A stretch of DNA of 39,552 nucleotides from Saccoglossus kowalevskii (taxonomy: Eukaryota; Hemichordata; Enteropneusta; Harrimaniidae), in NCBI RefSeq assembly GCF_000003605.2, contig NW_003116450.1, forward strand, positions 642,756 to 682,307, written 5' to 3'. The notes under the pieces were generated by a model, which was given only the letters and a program-made list of their open reading frames with translations, was not told the DNA's origin and searched no databases. Positions 12,504 through 24,500 of the stretch are shown in pieces. Position numbers and translations under genes: made by a program. Position 1 is the first letter of the stretch, and every line of letters starts with the position of its first letter.

Positions 12504-12879
12504 GCAAATGTAAATAATGAAAATGTTTTGATTTTATTTACATGCATGTGCATATCAATTAGGAAATTTGCGTAACTACTACTAGTGTGTGTCGGATTAT
12601 TGTGATTGTGCTACATTTTGTTGATCAGGTTTGGGGTGGGGGTTGTCGTGGCCAAACTTGTTTCCATTTGAAACAATGCTTATAGATTTTTCAGTAATGC
12701 CTATGATTTTTCAGTAATGCCGATGTAGTTTGAACTCAAGTCTGGTGACCCCTATTATTTCTTTTGTAATAGGAGGTATTGATACACTGTTCTTGTAATC
12801 TATATATCAAATTTTGATCCCAATATTGAACTGACAAAGTTTGAACCATAAATCCAGCACTGCTATCTTGATTACCCTG

Positions 12880-13069
12880 TAACACTTTGAGCACCATAAA
12901 TTTTCCACCAAAATGTTTTTACTACTATTATTTCTATTTTTGTGTATTTTTCTTGCTAATTTTGAACCAAATAGACAACTTTTTATTGGCATCATTAGAA
13001 TAAATATGAAAAAAATTATATGGTTTTTATTTTGTCGACAAAAGTTGATTTTGCCGCTCAAAGGGTTAA
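12880..13069. mobile_element. Short inverted-repeat MITE (family 2)
   Basis: The left end TAACACTTTGAGCACC and right end GCCGCTCAAAGGGTTA are inverted repeats with few mismatches around a 190-bp AT-rich element. TTAA is intact at the right end (13066-13069); the left has TGTAA. This suggests another piggyBac-like non-autonomous element. The open frames on both strands here (12913-13113 +, 12807-13160 -) are incidental. Confidence 0.68.
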
Positions 13070-16000
13070 ACTTGATATTTTTCTGCTCTTTTCTTTCTTT
13101 TTCAGCAATGTAGCCACTACTTGATTTTATTAGGAGTGTCTGCGGCAATATGCAGAACAATCACATTTCCATTATTTTTTCTGAATTTATTAAATAATTT
13201 TTGGAAAATTTTATTCATTGTACATCTAGGTTTCAAAATAAATAGATAAAAAAAAATGATAGCACATTGTACCCTGACCATGTTAGTGCTTGTAATATAG
13301 ACACCCCATGACTTATGTTCATGTGGTTTTGCTTTTATCTATGATGACAGTAACAATGTCTCCTCCAGCTTTTCAGACAACAGCATCGCCGCAAAATCCA
13401 ATCCTTTGTCTGTAGATCCTGCATAAAAGATTTGAGGTTATGTATAATTTGATGGTTGTCATCGTTACAAAAGGAATCTTGCTCATGAATTTGGGGGGGG
13501 GGGGAGATGTAGTTTTATTTTTTACTGAAAATTTAAATATCATTTCTTAGTAAAGTCTTACTTTTAACTGATTTTTACGCTGCCTTTCTATGCGTAAATA
13601 CATATTAGTTTTACTGTTGGTTAAGCCATGCACCGTTGGTTTTTATAAGTCCCAGTAACTTACATTTATGAACCCGATAAAAAGGTAGCAATTTGGTGAA
13701 TATTTCATTTATGCAATTTTCATCATTTCAACTACAAAATCTGATTTGTGAATCCATATTTAATTTTTTTTTTCAGGCAAAATTGTTTTTCGATTAACAA
13801 AAAATAAAAATATTTTCAAGTACTGTAGGCTATACGGAAATTATATATGTCCAGAATTAACAAAGAAACTAGAGAAAAATGATTTTTTTTTCTATTTATT
13901 TGCTTTTTTAAAATAAATAACATTAATATAATGTTTTTGATGTTGCATTACTCTAGAATTTTTTTTTTGAATAACTCATTGAGAATTATGGCTTTCAAAG
14001 CAATAAATTCCTGAACTGATCTTTTTTTGTATGTCACACAGTTCCATGTGGTGAGTGAGTACTCATTATGCAGACAATCTTGTTAAAAATGGAAGATGAT
14101 GACCAGATAAAAATCATATAATGATTCATCAAAATTCGGAGTAGGCTGTTGCACTGCATTCTGTCTATTAATGAATGCACTTATATAAATAGTGTCAGCC
14201 CCTTTATATTAAAGCCTATTTTGATGTCATTTCCCATGTCATCTCAAGGTAGGACGAAACGAGAAGGTAACATTTGCTGATAAAACTGAAATAAAGTCAC
14301 TTCTATTGGAGATGCATTTCTAATACAATAGAAAAAAAATGGTATGTCTGATTAATTTCCCATGTGAAGTTTTAATCAACACAGCCTGTGGGCAAACAAA
14401 AATTTTATGCCAGCTTGTCTTGTGATTAGATATGTCAACAAAGCATGCATGGTACAAAATATACATATACGCGAATTTTATGGTTGGCCTGGGATTTGTG
14501 AAATTATAAATACTAACTGTTATGAATGTAACCAAATCGTATATCTGAAAGAAATATGTTCTAAACATGGCTGTCAGTAAGCCCCCTAGCTTGGTGAAAA
14601 TTTGTGAATTTTAGGTTTAAGCTCAAAAAAGACGTTTGTCAAACTTTAATACTTGTATGTTCAAATTTGCATTTTGTGTTTATACATGAGACATTTTTTC
14701 CTCTAAAATTGTAGTTCAAGTTTATGTAATTTTTTCAGACTTCAGTTGATATTGAAGCAATCAGAAAAAATTGTTTTGTTAAACAATCTTAAACAAGAGC
14801 GTTTTTTGTGGAAGGTGACAAAATTTGACAATGGTGTAGAATAGGCGGATCAAAAGAATTTACTGTTGTTTTGTAACTACAGACCTAAACTATTTGCTAA
14901 TCTTCTAAATTAAATTGGGCAAATTTCTAGCAGCGAAAATTGTGTCCACTTTATTTACTAAAATTCTGTGAAATACTTGAAAATGAGATTTATGTCTATT
15001 TCCCCTCCCCTAGAGTGATATCCTCTTCGCCTGTATGTGAGAAACATATATTATTTTTAAAATGGCTAGAATCAATAACACTTGTGAAGGGGAAGTAAAA
15101 TGACATAATGTTACTGCCCTCTGGTGTTGAAATTAGGAAAATCTTGGCTTCAAATATTTAGTACTGATATATTTGTGTGTATTTTGTAATCAGTTGAAAA
15201 TTAAATGAACTACAAAAAAACTTCACAATAAATTGAAATAAAAAATAACCTTTGAGATAAAGAAATTAGATGACCTAAAAAAGGCAGAAAATTTTGAAAA
15301 ACAAGATGCGAGCCCAGATATGGAAAAAAACAATACCCACTACTCTTAAATTTACCCCTCCCCTCCCCTCCCCAAAAAAACTTTATGAAGCTGAACTGAA
15401 AAAAAATCCTACTACTGTACTGAGCTGTATTAAATCTTTTTTAAAAAATTAGAAATCTTCTCATGCTGACCCCTTGACCTCTAGAGCTTAAATATGCTCT
15501 CTTCGGCAGCACTTAATGCCTCCTTAATGAATTGCGTCGTTGCATGTAATATCACATTATGTGTTTAGTTTTATGCTTCTCTCCCAACTGTATCATTATC
15601 ACTCTTTTCTACTGGGGATTTTAAAAGCACCAGTTTCAACCTTTGACCCTTAGCAAAACCTATCATTGTTACAGTAATAATTTTTTTTTTTTTTTCGCAA
15701 ATTGCCTTTCACAAATGCTTTTAATTTTGTCATGTTGTTTGGCCATTGTAGGTTTAATTATTTTCAAAATAAAAATTGATAATGTCTTCCCTTTTAAATC
15801 TGGATTTAACAAATTTTAAATTCTTTTTAGCTGGCATAGGAGTGGCTGTGTGAGTACCGGTATATCCAAAGTAGAAAAACTGACTCATCAATATCAACAT
15901 CACCTGGTGTAAGACCATGATTACAATTCCCATAATGCAACATCTCTAATTACTGTTGGTTACATGTAGTTCAGTTATTCAAACGTAATTCATAATATTT

Positions 16001-17150
16001 TTGTTCCACACACCAGCTGAAAGAATAGACCATTGTACTATTTTTAAAACCAAGAAGGTCACCACCAAATTGCCACAGATATTATATACAGATAATATCG
16101 CAATGACTTACAATTCGGATGATATTTTATTGGCCTAAGAACATCTTCTAATCTCAAAATAAAAACTTGTTCAACAGAACGTTGATTTGTGATCTCATGC
16201 CACGCCCCTAGAAGCACTCTCTGAACTGAAATGAGTGAAATCACATCCTCTTGATATGTAATGTGAATCAATAACAAAATATGATATGAAACTTATACTG
16301 AGGGACTGGTAGCCATTTGATAAGCAATGTGTATTGCCTTCATTGTATATGTTACCTATATCTAATACAAGGTATAGCAATGACTGGCTTAAATGATTGT
16401 CGTCACCCCCAACCCACTCCCATTTACCCATCCTACCCTGGAAACAAACTAAAGTCTGATATGAATCTGTCTTTTTGTTAAAAATGAATTTGTTTGGAGT
16501 TCTTCTTGCATAAAATGAAAGGAACTGGATGATTAATAAAGTTACTGTTTAATTTCAATACTTTAAATATCAAATATGTAGTATTGATTGGTAGAAAAGG
16601 AACAATGTTTAAATTATAAGCTGTTCGCTGTTATAGTCTGTTTGATGAAAAGTATTAACTATGGTAGGTTGCATCAGCTCTGCGAAAACATTAAAATGTG
16701 ATATGATATACTAGTATCGTAGATCATTTTTGGCAATCGTTGTCCTAAGTAATTATTCCAAATAATAGAGTTTTCAAGCAATGACTCTTTTGATACACCA
16801 CCAAGTGTTGTTATTAATTCATCTGTCAACAGTATTTCCATGGTTACCATCATATAGATCTTGGCATGTGTATCATCGTTTCTTTGTGCAGAGATTAATC
16901 TAAAAGGGTCTGCTCGCTACTTGTATTATAACTGTCAGGTTTACTCTATGCTTTAATTACGTCTTTTCACTGTAGCTGAAATTCCAGCACGAAATAAGAG
17001 TTCTCAAATCAGAATTCATCAAAGTAGGGCAACTATCATTTTTGCTTCAATAAATGTTCACAAATTTGATTACCGGGTACATGTACTTGAAATTATCTGA
17101 ACTTGGTTGTAAAAATCTCTGATCCACTGCTCTAAAGTACCGAAATGAAA
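13070..17150 (+). other. Non-coding DNA, no gene seen
   Basis: About 4 kb of AT-rich sequence with homopolymers (12 G at 13493-13504, T run near 15680-15696) and a C-rich tract near 15356-15374. The short minus frames at 14320-14568, 16059-16277 and 16195-16431 match nothing I recognise. One CTCF-like motif is at 15114-15127. Confidence 0.55.
15114..15127 (-). promoter_or_regulatory. CTCF-like motif
   Basis: On the minus strand this reads ACACCAGAGGGCAG, one mismatch from the 14-base CTCF core CCASYAGRKGGCRS. A motif match only; such matches also arise by chance. Confidence 0.25.
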
Positions 17151-17340
17151 TACTGTAAAATATTTTATTTTCGCTTCAAATTCATTTTCGCTAAAGGGAT
17201 GATTCAGTGAAAATAAAATCCCACAAATAGACTTTTTTTTTTTCGTATATTTTGCACTCATCTCGTCAGAAATCAGTGAAAATAAATTCCATACAAAACA
17301 CCCAATATGTTTTTTCAGCAAAAATTAAATAAAGTATTTT
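17151..17340 (+). mobile_element. MITE-like element, TACTGTAA family, copy 2
   Basis: Begins TACTGTAAAATATTTTATTT and aligns with the reverse complement of 3606-3786 over about 180 bp. The ends are partly self-complementary (TTTATTTTCGC near the left, AAATAAAGTATTTT at the right), as in palindromic MITEs. It directly abuts the related element at 17345, giving two TACTGTAA copies head to tail. Confidence 0.7.
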
Positions 17341-17344
17341 GCAC

Positions 17345-17432
17345 TACTGTAAACGGCTTAATTTTCACTGCTGGAAATTTTTTGATTTGGTAATTTTATG
17401 ACATTTGTGAAAACAAAATTTCACGCCATGTT
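17345..17432 (+). mobile_element. Dispersed element, TACTGTAAA family variant, copy 2
   Basis: Begins TACTGTAAACGGCTTAATTT and matches the reverse complement of 9330-9418 for about 90 bp. It lies five bases after the end of the previous element. It may be part of a longer composite that includes 17151-17340. Confidence 0.68.
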
Positions 17433-17814
17433 GTAGGATAGCAGAAAAATTTCCACTTTAATACAAAGTTTCACAATCTTCACTGATTTGAGAAATTCTC
17501 TAAATTTTTTCTCTTCCAAAATTGAAGACGCTAATAAAGTTGTGAATTTATAATGAGGAATTAAGCTTTTTATGATAAATACGATTATTTGCCAGGTCTG
17601 AAAACCTGATACTGATTTCAGCGACTGATATAGTTTTTTATCTGCACTTTATCGTAACGTTGGTTATTAAAGTCTATTAATCAATTCCTCATGAAGTCTG
17701 TAGGACTTTCAAGCCTGCCACGAGCTACATATAGATTGATTACATAAACAACAGTGAAACGAAACTATTCATAAAACGTATGCATGAATTTTAACATGTG
17801 TGTCACGTAGAACT

Positions 17815-17890
17815 TTATGGACATAACTGCCAGTAACCGGAACAATCATAATTTATGGACATAACTGCCAGTAACCGGAACAATCATAAT
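17815..17890. repeat. Exact 38-bp tandem duplication
   Basis: The 38 bases at 17815-17852 are repeated without a change at 17853-17890 (beginning TTATGGACATAACTGCCAGT). Two perfect copies imply a recent slippage or duplication event. Confidence 0.97.
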
Positions 17891-18487
17891 ATTCTGTAAA
17901 CTGTTTAATATCAGTTTTCGTGATATGGTAATTTGGCGACATTGGTGCGAACGAAGTTTCGTAATAGATGCTGTGACTCAATATAAACCTCAATGTAAGG
18001 TTCAATTCTACAAGCATTTGTGACAATTTGTTTGAGCAAAGGTAATTTACAGTGTTTTCTAAATAATGGTAAAGTTAAAGTACAACGTGCCTCGTGATGC
18101 ATCCATTAAATATTCACCATTTGATTACTTGAGAGTTTTTGTAGTGTGATTTTTCTGTAAAATTTGTGAAGATTTGTTTTTCGCATTATGTTGTGTATGA
18201 AAATTAAATTATGACTACATTGCTTCGTCTTAGTCTTGAATAAATTATTATTTGTAATTTAATTTTACATTTGTATTCAAAAGTAAAACATTCATATTAT
18301 AATATATGTACATGTTTTCTAATAACTGCAAAATTAAAAATAATAAAAGATTACTATTAAAAAGTCACTAAGTGTATTAGTTTTTTGTTTGCACACACAG
18401 CACACACACAATAACATGGTAGTAGTATGTTTATTATTTTCATTTTAAAAAAAAAACAATAAAATCATTTTTATTTTCATTTTTCAG

Positions 18488-18544
18488 AAGTGAGTTTGAT
18501 GAAGATGAGTCTTCACAGAGTACTACCACAACAAAGTATGCCAA
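18488..18544 (+). CDS. ARNT: ARNT exon A (acidic/Ser-Thr segment just before the bHLH)
   Basis: 57 nt between ttttcag and gtaagt. The first base completes a codon from an exon not found here; the rest reads [18 protein letters not shown], and the last two bases start the Lys that precedes ENHSEIE. Both flanking introns are phase 2 and the length is a multiple of three, so the exon can be skipped without a frameshift. SEFD is a casein-kinase-2-like site (Ser with Asp at +3). It is the first exon I can identify; earlier ones lie upstream or were not recognised. Confidence 0.88.
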
Positions 18545-21500
18545 GTAAGTCAACCAATCGGCAACCAACTTACATCTGCACTTTGTCTTAATTCCTTTAT
18601 TGTTTTCGTAAGGGCAAGTTTGATTTGCTAATTCTTAATGCGAGTTTTTATAGCAAACACTTCTTTCACATCTTATCATGATTACATTCTTTCTCTGTCA
18701 GACTTTCTTTTGTTTGGAATTTGTTAATTCATGTACATGTTTCCCAGGATTGATTATGAATTAACATTAAGGTTTAGCGATCTTTTTGAGCTTGCATGTA
18801 TTCAAGTTTGTAATTTCAAGCAATTTACCGAAATTTCATATTAAAAATGAAAAGTGAGCTCTTGTTGTGAGTGTGACGCAGATTCAATTGGGTGGTCAAA
18901 GATTAGGACAAATTATCAATTCATGTATAGTATAATTTATTAATATAATTAAATTACCTTTTACTAAACATGGAAGAAAAAAGTCAGTGCTGGTTGACAA
19001 TTTGCCATCATTGTTACATTATTCTATAAAATAAAAATGTATCCAAGACTGTCGCTAAAGCAAGATCACCTTATCTAACAGTATATAAAAAAAAATGAGA
19101 AAAACCTCAAACAAAACTTTTTCTACAGCCCTATGTTTGAGACCCATCGCGAGGTACATGATAATCAAAATATAATTTATATATTTCTATACTAGGTAGA
19201 AGGAACAATTTGATTGGCTGAACATTTCTGTATTTCAACTGTGGTGGTGCAAATAACATGCATCACGACATTATAACAGATAGGATACTTCTAGATAAGA
19301 GAAGACAGTAAGCTGGAACATTACAACTTCAAAATCAAAGATGTGATAATCTGGCTTATTTTGGTTTATGCAATCAAAACTTTTCAAGTATCGGTTTTGT
19401 TAAACCGGTTAAAAATAGTTTGTTTGATGGAAGATCTTTATCGCTTTATCGATGTTTAAGTTGTATATATCCTTATCTCATAAGTCTGGTGATATGAATC
19501 GAGGATATGATTATTGGTACTGTCACGAGGTGTTTGGATCATAACAGAAACTGTATTATTAAAAGGACACACTTGTTATTATGTAATTTTGTATTTATTA
19601 ATTTATTGTTATAGTATAAATTGATAACAGCCCAGAGGTAGGTTTTATAGCCGCATTTGTCACTACACGTACAGAAAGTACCTATTACGTGACCTCGAGG
19701 TCGCACTTGGACAATGCTGGACAAGTATCTGTGTGATGAATGAACAGGTGTCGCGGACCAATTAGCGATTGACACAATTAGCCATGTGATGGCAGGGTAT
19801 TTAAAGACTGAGACAGCGTGGTGCTCGGTTGTTGCTGCTGGAGATCTTGACCAACATCTACGCTTTGTACGACCCTGGAAGCGGCGAGCAGTACCACCTG
19901 GCCAGTTTATTTATGTAACATTTTAAAAGAGTGCCTGGCACTGATAAACGTGACTAGTAGGGTACGCCGTTCCTCCCCTGGTCGTAGGGTAGTTATCGAC
20001 TTTGCCGTGCTGTCTTCAGTGCAAAATATCGTAACCCCCACCTCTTACCAACAACATAGTTGCGTTGGTGCGTGTTGAGGGCCGCGTGTTGTGCTGTACC
20101 TCTGCAAGGGCGGGCGATACCGACGGCGAGAACTGTAGCAAGTATATGTTTTGTGTACCTAATAAACAATGGTTTCACGTAATTCATGTGTAGTGTCGTA
20201 TGTGTAAGACTGGCCGGTGTGCATTATTGCTGCTTATATGTGCATATAGTCATATTGAACTCTACTGGAGCCCATCAGTCTAAATTATACTTGTGTTACA
20301 CAAATTGTGTAATTTTATATTGGTTAAGAACCCGCACATGAGGTAGTAAACGTATTGCATACTATTTGGTATTTTGGGTTAATATTTGACCCAGTGACCT
20401 CGTGACAGGTACTGTCTGTTTCTGGTATTATGATAATTAGGTGTTTTCTATTTGTCCATTATGTCTATGACTGTTAGCAAAATACTGAAGTGCTTTGTGA
20501 TCTCAATTTATTGTAATAGACAAATATAACATGATTCGTGCAACCATTCACAAGATATGTGTTGTGTTGTAGCCAATATGGCGAGCAAAGATTTTTTGTG
20601 ATACAACTTGTTCTTTCCCCGGTGTATCATTGACTCCTATCATGTATCATCGAAAACCATCCATTGACAAATTTACCTTTAAAAATATCTTAATACAGTC
20701 GAGAAATTTGCAGTTTGATTAAAGAAAATTTTATGAACAAAATAAGTTTGAAGACAAATAAAATCAAGATCCCAAAAATTGTTTTTGGATCTCATCAATA
20801 TGGACGATCTCTTTTCTCAGCAGTCAACACACTGATGCAACTTCTTTATTGGGATTCCATGTTGATTAAAGATACCTACTAAATCAGTCAATTTAGACAC
20901 TATGTGGTAGCTTGATGAGTGAAAAATTTACAATAAGTATGCAATTTTAATTCTAATAGAGCAAAAAATGGTTTGTCAGAAGACAAACTTTAGTTTACCA
21001 TTCAACATGTACCTCGGTATGCCATAAACATGTACATATGTTGTATATGCCAGTACATATTTTTACTTTAATTCTACACGTGTTTAAGTCAGTTTCAATA
21101 TCTATGTTAAAGAAATGTATCACATCTATATTTCTACTCCTATCACCTTGTTGTCATCGTCATAAAACCCTGGCCTCTTTGCAGCACGTGACAGTAACCA
21201 CAAAAAAGCTTTAAGTAAAATATACTATCCAATACCTTGAAAATGCTCCAATCAGCATGATTCTCTTCCATCACAGGGAACCAATCAATGTACAGTGGAG
21301 AAGCCATTGATCCCTTCCCTCATTTTAAATCAAATGCTGATTGGATATTTGCTTTCATGAAGTTTTACTACTCATGAATATTCAAATACAGGTCTAGTCT
21401 GTGTATTTTGCCAGGGTATGTTTGGGGTGTATCCGAAAAAATACTCTGGCACATGAGAATGGCAACATCAAAGTTTTGTTCAAGGTTTCAGAGGTAAAAA

Positions 21501-24500
21501 ATAACTTGTGAAAAGTTGAAATCAAAGACAAATGATTTTTTTATCTTTTTGCAAAAAGTTAAAAATTTTTATACTCATTTTTGATGTCTTTTAAACATTG
21601 TACAAAACCAGAAACTTTACAACAAACATTAAAACATTCAAGATTTGTTTGGAAGATGCACTGGAAACTCTCGGTCTGAGTTCTGGAATCTCACAGTGCA
21701 GACAATGGTTGAGTGATGATTCTTTTTGCACTAAATGAAATCTAGCTGGTGCAAACTGGTCCAATGACAAGTAATTTGTGGTTCTGCCTTCTTTAGCAAT
21801 TTTTGAGATGTATTTTATTTAAAACAAGATTAAGTCTGACCTTATAAATTCTATTATCTGTTATCATACGATATCATGGGCATGGGAAATGTGATATTTA
21901 CATTAAAGGTTATCATTTTAGGTGTTAAAAACAATAAGCAGAGAAAAACAAAAAATAACTGGTGTGTCACCATAGATGAATTTAGACTTAAACAATTAAT
22001 CTACATGTATATAATGAGCATTTTAGGTAAACCCCTCAGATGTTTGTATATTAGTGTCTCGTGGGGATCTGAAACATATGGGCAAAGTTGACATTTTGAT
22101 GCAAAACATGTTTTATTAGGAGAAAATAAACAGAATATGTTGCAGTACTGAATAATTAACACTTCTGCTAAATGTCAGCTTGGCTGTCACTCTGAATAAT
22201 TCAAATTCTAGTCTTGTTTTCTTTACGTTTCAAATGGAATCATCATTGTTAATTCATTTCCCCAAAAAACTATGGTATCATCTTTGGTACTCCCCGATTG
22301 GATGCAGTCTTATGTTTTGACTTCCATGTGTGTGTTTGGGCGTCTCCACCTGTATCTCAGACATGCCTGATTCGATCACATTCAAACTTCCCGATTACAT
22401 CACATATCTTAGGTGACATATCATTTGTTTCATTTTCTGATTCAAGATGGCCTTTTTTGTGCCCAAAATTTATCAAAATCAGGCATTTCTGCCATTTCGG
22501 GACAGGATCTCGTCTGTGTGTATGCATTTTGTTCAAACTTAGTACAGAAGTGAACATTATAGGGCCTTGATGCACATCATTTTGCTTTTCAGATCAGATT
22601 TAAAATGTCTGACTGGCGGCCATTTTGTTTTAATGAATGCTGTTCCTGCATACCAATCATGTTCAAACTCTTTATATTTATATCATACATCATGTCACAC
22701 ATGCACATATAATAGTTTGATGATAAGATTCCAGATGGCTGAATGGCAGCCTTTTGAATTTTGAAAATTCATCAAAATCAAAGATTTTTGCCAATCGCAA
22801 ACTTATTGTATATAAAAACAGGACAAACAAAGTTCATAGGATTGCAGTGACATCAAAACATTGTGTGTTTTGGGGGTATTTCCAAATCTCATAATGTGCT
22901 ATACACATTTCATGATTGTCAATGGATAGAGTAAGTGTATCTAAATACATGTAGCATATTCTTCATTTTGACATTGAACTATCAAATAGAGAAATCAAGT
23001 TTAAAATCAAATTGTTAGATTTTCGTGCATATCACACAATATTAACAAGATCACACAGTGAATGGAAAATCACCTATTTAAATATAACACAAAAAACATA
23101 ATTATTAATTATTAACATATAAATATAAAACATGTCTATCCTTGTTGCTATAGAAACAAGTTTGAGTATCCCATATTGCATCACTTGTATCACATCAGAG
23201 TCGGTCAATCGAAGGAACAGGAAATAAGTAGAATGATATCATATAGCTACGTTTATTAACTCGTCACTGGAAAAGGTTACATGTACTCGCGCGCTAAAAC
23301 AAGTATCCAGGTCTTTTATAGCCTTGATAGGATCGGCCACCGTAACAAATTTTAGTGGGCTTGGTGCTGATTGGTTCATAGTGCTATGAGCTATGTTAAT
23401 AAGAGAATAGCGTTTGAAATGGCGTCTGCTAACATGATTTGTGCTACCTCTTCTCGAGTTGAGCATGTAATAAAGACGAATAATTAAATAATCACAATAA
23501 TAATACACATGTATAAAATTCAAGAAAGCACTGAGTCACAATCGAATAATATTGGATCAATAATATGAATGAGTATCACTGTAATAATTAGGGAAATAAT
23601 AGTGGGTTATTCTCCCTCTCATCAACATACTTAATAGCCCACACTCATCTATCACCTCCCCTATCTGAAATAATCTAGCCTATAATATCTTTCTCTTTTT
23701 ATTATTATGCAGAGAGAATCATAGTGAAATTGAGAGAAGAAGACGTAACAAGATGACAGCGTATATTACTGAATTATCTGATATGGTACCAACATGCAGT
23801 GCGTTGGCAAGGAAACCCGATAAATTAACCATATTACGTATGGCTGTATCGCATATGAAATCATTACGAGGTACGTCGTTGTTGGAGAGGATATTACTTG
23901 CTGTGGGTCAGGGTTGTAGTTAATGTATCTAGTGGATATGGCCCAAGGAGGGGGGACAGGTTTGCTAGTGAGAACTTAATGTTGGATGAAGTTGACAGAG
24001 ATGCTATAGGGACAGAATGTACAGTATGGCTAACATGACAAAGGTATACAACTTTACCATAATAACCATGTGTATGCGATGAAGATCCCCTGAGAAGCTA
24101 ACTCTCATGCTTTGTGAGCAATGAAAAGTGATCCCAAGTTTGTTTTCATTTTACCAAATTATCGTACAAAATTCATAATTATATTAAGATGTTTTTCATG
24201 ATCACTATACCAAAGTGTGATTTTCTGTTTCGTCAATGATGTGCCAGTGAATTAGGACAACTAATTGCGACACAGCTAGTCTGTGTGCGTCAGTGGTGCA
24301 CAATATTGGCTTAGAAGGCACACTGCTCTGTACAGTGTGTGCATAATGTGTTGAAAAGCAGTCTGGTACTGAATATTCACGAAGTACCTCATCTTTGAAA
24401 GGACACAGCTGACTCAGGGAAGGTATTCACACATTGCGTCTCCTGAGATTTGTATGAGCATAAACATGATGTACCAATGCAGTAGAAATAAACCGCCTGT

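Noticed and set aside
12807-13160. 117-codon minus-strand frame
   Set aside because: Covers the short inverted-repeat element 12880-13069; rich in Lys, Asn and Ile from AT-rich DNA, with no domain.
18391-18411. CA-rich stretch before exon A as a microsatellite
   Set aside because: Only a short interrupted CACACA run, too brief to call a repeat locus.
19800-20200. GC-richer patch considered as a promoter or CpG island of a gene
   Set aside because: Explained as the internal part of a solo LTR with matched ends and target duplication.
21077-21190. CACGTG hexamers as ARNT autoregulatory sites
   Set aside because: Isolated hexamers are expected by chance at this window size and have no supporting context.
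22298-22764. Adjacent frames with Cys/His-rich look
   Set aside because: Lie in a degenerate dispersed repeat also present at 35478-35577; no ordered zinc-finger spacing.
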